From Sinotaia quadrata (taxonomy: Eukaryota > Mollusca > Gastropoda > Architaenioglossa > Viviparidae), in the NCBI GenBank assembly GCA_028829895.1, contig CM054178.1:65006335-65070334 (forward strand): a stretch of 64,000 bases of DNA, in the 5' to 3' direction. This document shows, in pieces, positions 26,581-37,680 of this stretch (its first letter is position 1; each line of letters starts with the position of its first letter). A program made the translations under genes and the position numbers. The notes under the pieces are model-generated. The model made no database searches. It worked only from the letters and a program-made list of their open reading frames with translations, and was not told where the DNA came from.

Positions 26581-27583
26581 CGTGCGTGCTGCGTGTGCGT
26601 GTGCGTGTTTTTGCATGTTTGTTCTTACCGTTCTGAAACGTACTTACAAAATGACCCATTTTCTCTTTGACTTGTTATATTATTAAGCAAGCAGTTTTAG
26701 GTACTTTGGTGTTTGTGGCCTCATTACAATACTTTTGTGGCACTTTAGCTGTATTTGAATACATATTTAATGTAATAAACTTTATCTGAATGTTGCTTCT
26801 TTACTCAATTAGATTAGATGTCATAAGATATACCAGATTAATATTCTAGTACAGGCGGGAGTGTGGAGGGAACATTTGTGTGAAATAATTTCTCACAAGT
26901 TCCCGCCCACAGATCTCACACTGTGGTCCTTTAGACCCACTGTATCGACCTATTGGTCATCAGAAAAGTATAAACAATGACCCTTGTGGTCATCTGCTCT
27001 TACATGTCAATGTTACTAACTTTCATTCAAACAAATAAAACTGCCTCGATCGGACACCATAGTTCCATAGAAGGAAAAAATATCAGCCATTTACTTTTAG
27101 TAACTTATATTTTCGCAACAGACAAATCTACCAACATCTGTTTTGTTCACTTCGGACATTGAAAAAGAAATATTTACTTAACACATTGTCAGCTATTACA
27201 TTTAAAAACTCAGACTCTCTCACACAAACACATACATACGCACACAAACACACACGCAGACACACATTATTTTGTCTAAAACTGTGTATAAATGTACATA
27301 CTTTGGAAATATCTAGAATGGACTCCACCATGAAGACTGCAAATGGAAAATGTGTCATTCGCCTGTTATACATTTTGATCACGTCTGGATATCTCTCATC
27401 CATGGGCGTAATGACTTCACCATCCAGACCGTTCATTTGCTGTATCAGGACGTCCTGAGATGGAAATTGTTCCATGCCGGGATAGATTCGTGACGGCCAC
27501 GTTCTGTTCTGTCGTGGAGGAAACTGTGAAGTCACGACTTGAACAGCAATAGTCCAGACCAGCAGGATATCCCACATTCTCAT
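13334..27583 (-). CDS. BBE-like FAD-linked oxidoreductase, gene B (complete, 8 exons, 543 aa)
   Basis: Exons in coding order: 27302-27583, 25628-25834, 24601-24775, 22703-22915, 21229-21488, 19097-19265, 16074-16213, 13334-13519. All junctions are GT/AG and phases agree; total 1632 bp. Residues 1-20 form a signal peptide (MRMWDILLVWTIAVQ...), so the enzyme is probably secreted. IRSSGH at about 108-113 matches the FAD-binding-4 motif whose His binds FAD covalently. The second covalent residue of bicovalent family members, a Cys in CPTVGVGGH-type motifs, aligns with Ala186 (AYNVAIGGY). WAIRGGGGGTWGVV is in exon 4 and the BBE domain in exons 7-8. Known members oxidise alkaloids, sugars or other small molecules; the substrate is unknown. 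Tail to tail with gene A. Confidence 0.92.
14220..14690. other. GC-richer insert in gene B intron 7; possible SINE-like block
   Basis: Base composition differs from the surrounding intron and both strands show open frames over 60 codons, but neither matches a family I recognise. The right-hand part is tRNA-like (14576-14647). It is best read as an inserted repeat, not a gene. Confidence 0.4.
14576..14647 (+). tRNA. Decayed tRNA-like sequence (tRNA pseudogene or SINE head)
   Basis: The span is 72 nt. The T arm is perfect: TGGGA, loop GTTCGAA, TCCCA. The first seven bases (GGTTCAT) pair with the last seven (GTGAACT) allowing two G-T wobbles. A three-pair D stem (CTC/GGG) is possible. The anticodon stem does not pair, so this is not a working tRNA. 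Confidence 0.4.
15115..15300 (+). mobile_element. Dispersed repeat, family 4, copy 2
   Basis: Matches 3700-3960 in ordered blocks ('ccaaggtcg', 'aggcaaatttactccgccac', 'aggaaagagttgat'). Lies in gene B intron 7. Confidence 0.5.
15509..15568. repeat. (TC)n microsatellite
   Basis: About 29 uninterrupted TC units followed by CACGCATGCGCGCGCA, an alternating purine-pyrimidine stretch. Confidence 0.97.
15825..16000. repeat. Tandem repeat of about 32 bp
   Basis: Units of 'gtcgtaatggtgattggata' plus 'gattgata' repeat about five times close to the 3' side of gene B exon 7. Confidence 0.85.
16074..16213 (-). CDS. Gene B exon 7
   Basis: 140 bp, begins after 'attgcag' and ends GCGTTGGTG before GTTTGT. 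Encodes KMGDVPEGETPVNPKLRSG and ends YYFIGNALV, closely matching gene A exon 7. Confidence 0.92.
16425..17165. repeat. 45-bp minisatellite (about 16 copies)
   Basis: Unit 'gacaaataattcaagtacac' plus 'taaatacatacaagtaatga' plus 'atgta'. Copies are nearly identical, with a few 15-bp partial insertions. Because 45 is a multiple of three, two minus-strand frames stay open for about 235 codons; this is intronic repeat, not a gene. Confidence 0.97.
17287..17375. repeat. (CA)n microsatellite
   Basis: About 44 CA units, followed at 17376-17645 by four roughly 56-bp units ending in CA-rich stretches ('aacaattaaataactaaata' plus 'ttgcatacgccccaccc'). Confidence 0.97.
17830..17975. repeat. Tandem duplication of about 76 bp
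   Basis: Two copies of 'ttataataatgtattatttc' followed by 'aaatcttattgtaagcg' and 'ctataaagtaccgag'. Confidence 0.9.
18140..18395 (+). mobile_element. Dispersed short element, family 1, copy 2 (5' truncated)
   Basis: Contains 'gtggaagagagaaaacgttt', 'gtggtgtcttcagg', 'taacaacataaattaagatt' and 'taattagttatgg', ending near 'ggcgttgtgtcac'. Located in gene B intron 6. Confidence 0.75.
18400..18740. repeat. 26-bp minisatellite, degenerate at its left end
   Basis: Unit 'gcaaggtataggatagatag' plus 'ctatt'. The cleanest copies are at 18590-18735. Confidence 0.9.
19097..19265 (-). CDS. Gene B exon 6
   Basis: 169 bp after 'ttgtacag', ending ATTGGAG before GTAAAG. Encodes NAMEPPFVYTYSFDTLIQPE and MDLLHAP, ending MIGG. 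It contains no long open reading frame of its own. It is recognised by identical length and phase and by protein similarity to gene A exon 6. Confidence 0.88.
19530..19680. repeat. 51-bp tandem repeat (3 copies)
   Basis: Unit 'tttaattatgaatgtgtgta' plus 'gattcataataaaggtctat' plus 'aataagta', in gene B intron 5. Confidence 0.9.
21229..21488 (-). CDS. Gene B exon 5
   Basis: 260 bp after 'ccattcag', ends TATCAG before GTAAAG. Encodes NDVGTDTIRYVLQQV, DWGGYVNLYGG, FNHFGSDD. Phase 1 in and phase 0 out, as in gene A. Confidence 0.92.
21530..22660. other. Gene B intron 4 interior; nothing recognised
   Basis: AT-rich intron. Only a short (AAAC)n tract at 21898-21931 stands out before the GATA tract. 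Confidence 0.6.
22663..22702. repeat. (GATA)n tract abutting gene B exon 4 donor
   Basis: On the coding strand the exon ends CAGG and the intron begins GTATCTATCTATC, so the microsatellite itself forms the donor site. Gene A's equivalent donor is GTACTT with no such tract. Confidence 0.9.
22703..22915 (-). CDS. Gene B exon 4 (FAD-binding core)
   Basis: 213 bp after 'cccgttag'. Encodes ADGRVANVSAQG, TSLFWAIRGGGGGTWGVV, ending LNWALQYQG. The most conserved exon between genes A and B. Confidence 0.93.
22993..23425 (+). mobile_element. R2-like non-LTR retrotransposon 3' fragment (decayed)
   Basis: Plus-strand translation shows a CRLC...H zinc-finger-like motif (CRLCKSMDKTTEHVLSG), EYTKRHNEVAKHIH, then KIL-stop-EF, then ARRPDIVVLNK and IIDVAVPSD. 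RPD...D is the PD-(D/E)XK-type signature of the restriction-like endonuclease found C-terminal to the reverse transcriptase in R2-related LINEs. The stop replaces a Trp usual in KILWDF, a one-base change. No reverse transcriptase domain is present, so this is a 5'-truncated dead copy. It lies antisense in gene B intron 3 and runs into the family 3 array. Confidence 0.85.
23428..24195. repeat. Family 3 element in tandem (4 copies, 180-240 bp each)
   Basis: GC-richer units contain 'acctgtttcacccc', '(c/g)ccagc..ctcctgccctccacctcagatgcacc', 'gaacatcatgaagatgaaag' and 'gtctattgcggcttctgggg', then 'gagggcggttgagggtgtg'. Starts near 23428, 23640, 23819 and 24059. Related single copies are at 5040 and 52530 in opposite orientation. 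Short open frames here are repeat by-products. Confidence 0.9.
24200..24535. repeat. About 58-bp tandem repeat (5-6 copies)
   Basis: Unit 'gtaaataaataactagttat' plus 'acaaacagataactgttgac' plus 'attaatct', next to gene B exon 3. Confidence 0.9.
24601..24775 (-). CDS. Gene B exon 3
   Basis: 175 bp after 'ggttacag', ends TTCTGG before GTACCC; the last G completes the Ala of ADGR in exon 4. Encodes VVVGPGAYNVAIGGY, TQGGGQSPMNRRLGLAVDSL. This is where bicovalent family members carry the second FAD-linking Cys; here the aligned residue is Ala. Confidence 0.9.
25628..25834 (-). CDS. Gene B exon 2 (covalent-FAD His region)
   Basis: 207 bp, phase 0 on both sides, after 'tttttcag', ends AGGGAG before GTGAGT. 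Encodes CVQLIKRYNLFLSIRSSGHSF, then GSAVINLKRMKGI and VESGNTWLEVYRE, typical of the N-terminal FAD-binding-4 domain. Confidence 0.93.
26503..26572. repeat. (GT)n microsatellite
   Basis: About 35 GT units grading into GCGCGTGCGTGC, in gene B intron 1. Confidence 0.97.
27302..27583 (-). CDS. Gene B exon 1 (signal peptide)
   Basis: The start is taken at MRMWDILLVW (27583), which gives a short basic n-region, a hydrophobic core and a small-residue end near VVTSQ. The open frame extends 50 codons upstream but that part lacks a signal. Ends TCCAAA before GTATGT, joining exon 2 in phase 0. Confidence 0.85.
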
Positions 27584-28439
27584 ACAAAATTCAATAATTA
27601 GAATGCTGTTAATTAATGTGGAACTGAACAAAGTAGAAATTGATTGCAAATTAACTTGTATAACAGTATTATTTTTTATGACAGTAAATGCGATAGCGCT
27701 TTTAAATGTCACTTTCATGAATGTTGGTTGCACCTGCTAGACCAGACTGATGAAATAAATTAATAGTTATCTTCTTGTTTCACTCTCTCTGTCTCTCTTA
27801 CGACATATCAAATTGCTCATGTGTTAATTGATGTAAAATTACTTACAAATATCAGCTCAGTCAAGTTTGAACTTTGAACATATTATAAGTACCAACGTGT
27901 TCAGTCTATATGTGATTAATATGAACACATCAGTGCACTTTCACTAACTACTAAATTATTTTTGCTCACAAGCACACCTATAGTAATACAAAATCCAGTA
28001 ATTAGCCAAAACCATCTGTTAAGATAAACTTCTTATACACAACCTATTTTCCAATATATTCTAAGTTATTAACATACATGTAGATTCGCTGAAATTGTAT
28101 TGTCTTTGGTGCATTATGCTCAGTTTCGCAATTTGTTCATCTATGTAATTTTGCATGATTTTAGTACGATATTTGTTGAATTCAGTCTCTATGCAAAGGT
28201 GTGTGTATGTGATAAATGAGGCATGATTTTAGTACGATATTTGTTGAATTCAGTGTGTATGCAAAGATGTGTGTATATGATAAATGAGGCATGATTTTAG
28301 TACGATATTTGTTGAATTCAGTGTGTATGTGATAAATGAGGCATGGTGGATTGAACAAACAATCGTTAGCAGCTGGAAGGATTATTGTGAAGAGACAGGG
28401 ATGTGGGCATGAGATTAGAGAAGTGGTGTCAATAAGGTG
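27584..28439. other. Upstream flank of gene B
   Basis: The promoter is expected here, but no clear TATA box or initiator could be singled out. A 69-bp tandem repeat (about 3 copies of 'ggcatgattttagtacgata' plus 'tttgttgaattcagtgtgta') occupies 28140-28345. Confidence 0.5.
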
Positions 28440-28464
28440 GAAGTACGGTGGAAGAATTTTTACT

Positions 28465-29462
28465 ATCCTCCCTACTACTATTACTACTACTACTATTGCT
28501 ACTATTACTTCTACTACTATTGCTACTATTACTACTACTACTATTGCTACTATTACTTCTACTACTATTGCTACTATTACTTCTACAACTATTACTACTA
28601 TTACTTCTACTACTATTGCTACTACATCTATTACTACTATTGCTACTACTATTACTATTAGTATTACTACCTCTATTACTACTACTACTATATACTACTA
28701 CTACAACTATTACTACTACTACTACAACTATTACTACTACTACTACTATTACAATTACTGCTACAACTATTACTACTACAACTATTACTACTACTACTAC
28801 TATTACAACTACTGCTACAACTATTACTACTACAACTATTACTACTACTACTACAACTATTGCTACAACTATTACTACTACTATTACTACTATTAGTATT
28901 ACTGCTACAACTATTACTACTACAACTATTACTACTACTACTACAACTATTACTACTACTACTACTATTACAACTACTGCTACAACTATTACTACTACAA
29001 CTATTACTACTACTACTACAACTATTGCTACAACTATTACTACTACTATTACTACTATTAGTATTACTACCTCTATTATTACTACTACTATATACTACTA
29101 CTACTACTATATACTATTACTACTACTACTATTACTACTACTGCTACAACTATTACTACTACAACTATTACTACTACTACTACAACTATTACTACTACTA
29201 TTACAACTACTGCTACAACTATTACTACTACTACTATTACAACTACTACTACAACAACTACTACTATTACAACTACTGCTACTACTATTACAACTACTAC
29301 TACAACTATTACTACTACTACTATTACAACTACTACTATTACACTACTACAAATATTACTACTATTACTACTACAACTATTACTACTATAACTATTACTA
29401 CTACTACTATTACAACTACTACTATTACACTACTACTACTATTACTACTACTTCTATACTGC
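28465..29462. repeat. About 1-kb imperfect trinucleotide block (ACT/ATT/ACA)
   Basis: Runs of 'actactattactactacaac' with higher-order blocks of about 110-180 bp recurring (for example 28700-28830, 28900-29030). All forward frames are open only because of repeat composition (poly-Leu, poly-Thr, poly-Tyr), so no gene is called. Confidence 0.97.
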
Positions 29463-32400
29463 GCTGTCTTACTGCAATACTGAACTGAAAGGAGATAACG
29501 GGTACTTACGATGGTCGACAATGTTATTTCAAATAAATTTTATATAAATAATTAAATAATAAACACAATCCCTTAAAAGTGAACGATTAACAGATTTAGT
29601 ATTAGTAATAAATGAACAGTTTAAAAACAAATACCTTGATGTCGCGTAATGCAGTATCATCATTAAATAAATATCGATGGCTGTCCAGCAAATATCACCT
29701 GTAGAAAGTCAGATTATATTGAAGTACAGATAGCACATTTGTTCTGATAAGACTGAAAAAGTCGAGTTCGCGTGATTAAATGCTTTTGATATGTCTGTTT
29801 TTACGTGCGTTCAAGGAAAGTTAAGACGTTTTATTTATAAGTGTAAATATATTTGGAATTAACCCTTTTCTTGTAAAAGCTAAACAATGTGATCTTGAAT
29901 AAATAATGCATTTACAAGACTAATGTTTCTGTTACAATTTTATACATAAAGTTCTTTCAAATTACGTTAAATTGGATATTTATAAGGTGACCTCTACAAA
30001 TGTCTAATCTTTTTAATGACTACATTTATAACTTAGCGTTTCATTTGTCTATTCTTTGCTATAAAGGTATCAATAAGTGATATTTTATACTGATTCAGTT
30101 TTACAATAAATGAGTAGTAGTGACTGTTTCACTTGTGTGTGCATTTTTTTATTTAATTAAATTTATAGGTGAGCTTTAAATTTGTTTCTGATATTGTACG
30201 AATGTATTACTAAGTGACTTATTCAGTTATCTGTGATTATTTTGTGACTGCAATTGAATGTGACCACTGAAATTGGCTGTTACTTTTTATCACTACATTT
30301 ATAACTGACCTTTGAAATTAACTATAACTTTATATCGATACATTTATAACTGACCTTTGAAATTAATTATGACTTTATATCACTACATTTATAACTGACC
30401 TTTGAAATTAACTATAACTTTATATCGATACATTTATAATTGACCTTTGAAATTAATTATGACTTTATATCACTACATTTATAACTGACCTTTGAAATTA
30501 ACTATAACTTTATATCGATACATTTATAAGTGATCTTTGCCAGTACCAGTGATTTTCTATAAGTCCATCTATATGCGACTGTTTTAATTGTACATTTCTA
30601 TTAATAGATGTGTACGTTACATTTTACATTTCGTTTTGTTGTTGTTCAAAGAAAGCTTTTTTACAGTTGACCGTTTTAATTGTAAATTTCTATTAAGAGA
30701 TGTGTACGTTATATTTGACATTTTGTTTTGTTGTTGTTCAAAGAAAGCGTTTCACAGTTGACCTTGTAAATTGTTCTTTATATAACCGAACTTATTAAGT
30801 GACCTTTCAAAATTTTGCATTTGTATTTGAGCATAGGTTTAAATGGCTTCTAGCATATTTTGTGTTTCAATTCGTTTATAAATGTCCTTGTAGATTGCCT
30901 TTTATTCAGTGTATGCTTGACTGAAATATGGGCCCCTCGTTTTAATATACTATCATTTATTTATTTATTTATTTATTAACACCAATATATACACAACACA
31001 CAGAGAACAAGATAACATACACACATACATCCAAAAACTTAAGAGAAAATCCTTTACTAAAACATTTTATTTATTTACTGATACAAGTTAGAGAAAATCC
31101 TTTACTAAAACATTTTATTTATTTACTGATACACACTTTATTTTCATGTTGTGAACGTAATCATAACCTTTTTCTAGATATGTACATAAACATCGTAGAC
31201 TGTTTTCATTGTCATCGTTAGAACATTTTAAAATCCCATCCCCCAACAACAACAACAAAAATATCAACAAAACATTTGTTTAGATCGACATTTGTTTCAG
31301 CGTAATTAGATTACATGAGTTGTCGTTACTGATGGATGTAGTATTGTAAGTTATTCAGTGCCACTATTTGCTTGCTGACATTTTGAAGTATGGTGGATGC
31401 TTTGAAAGTATGAGATAAAACAATACTATTTTTTTTTTACGTGTTCCAGATTGTGTGAGATAAAACAATGCTTTGGTTTTTTTTGGTTTTTTTTGCATTT
31501 TTTTCCATATTGTGTGAGATAAAGCAAAACTTTTTTTTTTTTAACATGTTCCGGATTAATTGAGAAATGTTTGAGTAATGTATGACAAAGCCACTAAACT
31601 CATAAGTTACAAGTATGGAAGAAATATGTTTGTGTAGGCCACAATAAACCTTTAATTACTACAGCCCTTTTAAACTGAGAATGGGTTATTCTTATCACTC
31701 GCTTGATTAAGGCGAATATGTATGAGTGTAATCTTTGATTAGTTAGAGCGAGTGGGGCTCTCTATACACTCGCTTGTTTAAGGTATAATATGTATGAGTG
31801 TAATCTTTGATTAGTCAGTGAGTGGGTGAGTGGGCCACTCTAATCCCCCTCCTAAGGTATTGTCTGTCTGTGCGTAACTCTATTTACATCAGTGTGTATT
31901 TAACAGTATTTAGGCTACTCTAATCACTCACTTTATTAAGACATTGTGTGTGTAATCCTTGCTAAGTCAGTGTACAATTAGCCGATCTAATCACTCGTTT
32001 GATTAAGACGCTGTTTGCGTAAACCTTGCTAGGTCAGTGTACAATTAGGCCGATCTAATCACTCGCTTGATTGCATTATCGTCTGTGAATGTGTGTAACC
32101 CTTGTTAAATCGCAGACTGAATGGGTCACTCAAATTGCTCGGGGTTTTCTTAATGTTTGTAGTCCTTCTTAGATTAAGTGAATAATTGAACCACACTAAT
32201 TATTTGCTTAAGGCGTTTGGCATTTGTCTGGACGTGTGTAATCCGCGTTAAGTGAATGGTCACTTGGTTAGGGTGTAGTCTGCATCTTGTTAGGTGTGTA
32301 AATGGGACATTTTACTGACTTGATTAGAGCGTGGTCTGCATCTTGTTAAGTGTGTAAATGGGACATTTTACTGACTTGGTTAGGGCGTAGTCTGCATCTT

Positions 32401-33166
32401 GTTAAGTGTGTAAATGGGACATTTTACTGACTTGGTTAGGGCGTAGTCTGCATCTTGTTAAGTGTGTAAATGGGACATTTTACTGACTTGGTTAAGGCGT
32501 AGTCTGCATCTTGTTAAGTGTGTAAATGGGACATTTTACTGACTTGGTTAGAGCATAGTCTGCATCTTGTTAAGTGTGTAAATGGGACATTTTACTGACT
32601 TGGTTAGGGCGTAGTCTGCATCTTGTTAAGTGTGTAAATGGGACATTTTACTGACTTGGTTAGGGCGTAGTCTGCATCTTGTTAAGTGTGTAAATGGGAC
32701 ATTTTACTGACTTGGTTAGGGCGTAGTCTGCATCTTGTTAAGTGTGTAAATGGGACATTTTACTGACTTGGTTAGAGCGTAGTCTGCATCTTGTTAAGTG
32801 TGTAAATGGGACATTTTACTGACTTGGTTAGAGCGTAGTCTGCATCTTGTTAAGTGTGTAAATGGGACATTTTACTGACTTGCACGATCACGGTGCTTAC
32901 TTTTGTGTTAGTATTTATTGTTAACACAATTGTGAAGCATGAACTCGTTAAATACCTTACTCGTTACAATGTTACTTGTTACTGAATTATTTCACTTGTA
33001 ACACTACACTGATCAGATTGATTTTTAAAAAATAGTTGTTAGCTTGTTGTGTGCAAGTGATCAGTGTTGTGCGAAAGCTTTAGTAGGAGTTTGGAAGGAG
33101 CGTAATACCTTAAAAAACTAGTCCGGTCCACTTCAGGACCGACAACACAATTTAACTGATCTGGCT

Positions 33167-33219
<53 letters not shown>

Positions 33220-33250
33220 ACATCAGAGATATATAGAGAGTTTTGTTTAT

Positions 33251-33285
<35 letters not shown>

Positions 33286-33934
33286 AGACATAATGTTTTC
33301 ATACTATCTGCACATCACGGATACAAAAATGAAAAATTCTTTCTAATACATAGGCATAGCGCACACACACCCAAACTCTGAACGTGCGCACACAAAGTTA
33401 CTTAAATATAAATCTTACAATAGAATTAAAAAATGCCAGTTTATTTGTTTTATTCTTTGTTCCCAAAATATATAAGTTACACGGTGTAAAGTACTGAGAT
33501 TACAAAATAATAATTGTACCATACGATCTAACTCTGCAGACGTTTGCTAGAAATAAAAAAGAACTAAAAAATTAAATAGATTTTCACAGATTTATTAACC
33601 TATAATAAGGAACCACCTTGTAAAAATAAGCTCAGCAAAGGTAATTTGTTGTTCTGTTTCAGTGCTGTCGCTTTTCTCCTATAACTTTATTCAAAACTTG
33701 ACGTAAGTACTGAAGGCATGAATGGACGCCAAACGAAATGATAAGGATACTATTTGGACTAAAGTGATTTTACTTGCGGTAAGAGAAAAAAACAACAGCG
33801 CATTCAGTCACACACCCATATGTAAATATAACTTTTCCTGTACACGAACGATCGTGTCCATTCATTACAGAAGTACATGTCATTATTAGAATTATATTCT
33901 CAGCTACTTTAACATACGCCAAGGACTTTGAACA
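29463..33934. other. Gene-free interval between gene B and MRLC 3' end
   Basis: No coding exon recognised. It holds tandem repeats: about 50-bp units at 30280-30535 ('gacctttgaaattaa' plus 'tatcactacatttataac'), a ~92-bp duplication at 30575-30765, a 46-bp duplication at 31035-31130, poly-T-containing units at 31410-31550, degenerate 'actcgcttgattaaggc' units at 31690-32120, a 56-bp minisatellite, and (CT)n/(GT)n at 33172-33283. AATAAA motifs on the minus strand near 33436-33455 could serve MRLC polyadenylation. Confidence 0.65.
32265..32883. repeat. 56-bp minisatellite (about 11 copies)
   Basis: Unit 'gtgtgtaaatgggacatttt' plus 'actgacttggttagggcgta' plus 'gtctgcatcttgttaa'. Copies differ at very few positions, indicating recent homogenisation. 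Confidence 0.96.
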
Positions 33935-34206
33935 TTAATTTGTTTCACCAGCTTCCTCCTTCCCTGTATCCCCAAAAGCCAAAACGGGACTCTCCTGCCT
34001 TGGAACTACCTGGCCTTGTGTCGATTGACCTTGACTTTCTTCGTCTTTCTCACGTGCACCGTGCTTAAGGGTGCGCGTAAACTCAAGGTAATCAAAGCGC
34101 CCGCCAACAATGGGGGCCCCGTGAAACAGTTCGTCAACCTGTTCCTCCGACCATCGGTCACCCATGGTCATCAGGCATTCTCGCAGGTACTCATCACTGA
34201 TGAAAC
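33935..34206 (-). CDS. MYL9: MRLC exon 4 (C-terminal lobe and extension)
   Basis: Follows 'atgttgcag'; encodes [46 protein letters not shown] and then the extra tail ending GKEEAGETN before the stop. Confidence 0.95.
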
Positions 34207-37200
34207 CTGCAACATTTAATGGATAGGGTTGGGATTCGATTAATTGGTTTTGACATAACTCAAGTCCGATCATGAAAAAGCGACCATTAGGTTAATGGTG
34301 AGTTAATTGAGAGAGAATGGACTTAGAAATATTTTGTACACTTTGCAATTGATATATTACATCTGTTATTTAATGTAAAGATGTATTATGCAAAAAGAAT
34401 ATTATTTATACAGCTGTGAATTATGATACTTGCATGTAATATGTTAAACTTATGATATTGCTCCTGGCAGAAACACGTTCGTTGATTATGTTGTATTTAT
34501 TATATTGTGCAGATGTACAGGCTAATAAATATTGTTGCAGGAATTGTAAGTTGAATGACTGAATGACTGTAAGAAAGAATGGAGAATAAAGATGATTAAA
34601 CTTGGAATTTAGCGGTGCTCTCTGATATAATGTTTCTGAAAGGTGCGATCCTTTCCCTTTCTTCTTGTATGCTTGTGGTGCTTTCGAGAAGTTTCAATCT
34701 TAGAGTGTGGCAGTTGAGATGATTCACTGCACCCTGTTTGTGTGCATCGGCAAGTGTTTCCGACTCCACTGTGGAGCTTTCTAGCAAAGGAGTGTCAGAG
34801 GTTCGTTATTGTGATTGCCTACTCGAAAGCTAATATGATAAGCGTGTGCCTAGATTAATCTTGAGGGATCTACAGTGTTGGAACATTCAACAACATGCTT
34901 AGCAGAGAACATGGAAGACTGACTATTCTATTGTGAACAATAAACTTGTGATATTGTTTTGAAAGCATTTGAAAGACTGTTGTGGCTTTCGTCATTGAAC
35001 AGGTTATATACAATTATTGTCATACCACTCTATAACTCAATTTCTTCTATGATAAGAATAACCCTATGATTTATGTTAATACTAATCTGACTGCTGAATC
35101 ATGTGTTAGTATATAAGACTGAATAAGTATTGGAATTACTTGAACGTTGTTTCATGGAATATTGATGTCAAATAACTTTCTCATTGTATTTGCATATATA
35201 TATTTGATTGCTGATTTAATATATCTATTGTTAAATTTATTAACCATCTTGCACATATTATTAAACTGTATGTTGGAGTGACAATGGGTGGATGGGAGCT
35301 CATTAAATATAATTAAAGATAGATTTGTTACTCCTTTAGTAAGAAGTTTCCACCTGTGAAAACAGTGTATGATAGTAAAACGTCGTATATCTTATTGTTG
35401 TGGAAGATATATCCTACACCCGTATAATCTTCCAAGTGAGGGCTAAGTGGTGTCTCCTAGGAGATTTATTAATAAACATAAATTAAGATTTCTCCATCAC
35501 TTCTAATTAGTTAAGGATGATTAATAATAAAAATCATAACCAGTAACAAAAGGCTGCATTGTCACATAAAGATATGTAAGATCTTTGTTTAAGAGAACAT
35601 TTTAATGATACATATATAAGATCTTTGCATATGACAATGTGTTATTGATACACTTGTAATATCTTTGTTTATGAGAACGTGTTAAAGATACACATGTAAG
35701 ATATTTAAGAGAACGTATTAATGATATGCATGTAAGATCTTTGTTTAAGAGATCGTGTTAATGATAAGCATATAAGGTCTTTATTTTAAGGCGCAATACG
35801 TTTACCACTGCTTAGACCTATTTAAGAATATATTCAAACAAATTACTTGCCAAGCAATCAATATTTCATTGATAAGTGTCCATTTGCCAGCATTAACAAT
35901 AAAATTCGAAGTTTAAACTAAATTCTAAGCACTAAGTTCTAAATTGTCTTTAATTTCGAATGGTTAAGATAATCGAGAGTTACATACCTTTAGGAAGTTA
36001 TATTCGGGAAGTCATCACACAGGTGCTAATACACAGCTATGCGACATAAAATACTGACGTCTGAGACAACATACACACTAGCTACACAGTACTCAGGCAT
36101 TGTGTTATACGAGACCAACATAATTAATTAAATGTTATACAAGTAACATAGTTCTACGCGCCCAACATAAAGTAATTATGTCTAGTTCTACGAGGCTAAA
36201 ACAATTAATGCACATAGTTATACGAGACTAATATAATTAATGATGCACAGTTATACGAGACTAATATAATTAATGATACATAGTTAAACGAGACTAACAT
36301 GCATAATTATATGAGACTTACATAGTCAGTTATGCAGAGTTATACGAGACTAACATACTTAATGATGAATAGTTATACGTGACTAACATAATTAACGATA
36401 CATAATTATACGATATTAACATAATTATACGATATTAACATAATTATAATTAATGCTGCATAGTTATACGAGACTAGCATAATTAATTATATATATAGTT
36501 ATGAGAATAACATAAATAATGATCCACGGTTGTACAAGACTAACATTTTTAATTATATATATTTACACTAGACTAACATCATTAACGGTATATTGGTATA
36601 CGAAACTAGTATAATTAATATTGAATAGTGCTACGAGAAAAAATAAATAAGTATTGATAGGTCCTAGACAACACATGTACACTAATATAACTGAATCACA
36701 CCTGACATAGATCTTGCATACAGTGTCATTAACATGATTAAGGAAAAGACATAAATAAATGCATGCACATACAATTTGTGTCAAAGGTCAGCACAAAGAC
36801 ATGGCACAACACAATGCAGTTAACACCTTTCACGACACCTACCTGCGTTTTTGTCATCAAAGCACGCAAAGGCATTCTTGATGACATCTTCGGGATCGGT
36901 GCCATTGAGTTTCTCACCATAGAGAGTCAGGAACATGGTAAAGTTGATGGGGCCAGGCGCCATGTTGATCATAACATCCAGCTCCTCTTCTGTGGGATTC
37001 TTTCCGAGGGAGGTGTACATCTCAAATAGGTCATCTTTATCCACATAGCCATCGCGGTTCTGATCAATGATGTTGAATGCCTCCTAAGACAGGACACGAA
37101 CAAAGAAGACCTAATTATTTTTTTGTGAGTTCTGTTCTTATCGTTCACCATAATTTTAAACTTTTGCCAAACCGAGATGTCACAAGAACAAACCATGTGG

Positions 37201-37624
37201 ATTTAATGTGTGTGTTTTTTTTTAAATCGAAAGTATTCATGTGCTGTTTTTTTTCAAATTTATCAGTTATATTTATAAATACTCAGCTTTATGAAAACTA
37301 ATTTGATTTAGTTTCCCCTTTATCACGTTAAAACGGAGCTAATAAATTTGTAAATATAAAATAATGACGATAATATCGCGAACTACATACTTACATTTTT
37401 CAAAGGAGACTTATTCCGGAAAGATAACTCTCATATCATTGTGTCTTGGTGTCATGAGTTTAAGTACCAAAAAAAGAAAACTAGCTTTCGTTTCCCATTT
37501 AGATCAAACGGTTGCAACAGTGAAGGGGAAAAAAACTTTGGTATCAAAGACGTTTCAAAACAGCTAAGATTTCTGATAATATCGATATATTTTGGTTAAA
37601 TTCACTAACATTGTAATAGCTTAC

Positions 37625-37680
<56 letters not shown>

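Noticed and set aside
27584..27733. 50-codon upstream extension of BBE gene B's first exon
   Set aside because: The ATG at 27583 gives a proper signal peptide; the extension would bury it and has no family similarity.
28336..29488. Very long Leu/Thr/Tyr-rich open frames, plus strand
   Set aside because: Trinucleotide repeat composition; all three forward frames are open and there are no splice or start contexts.
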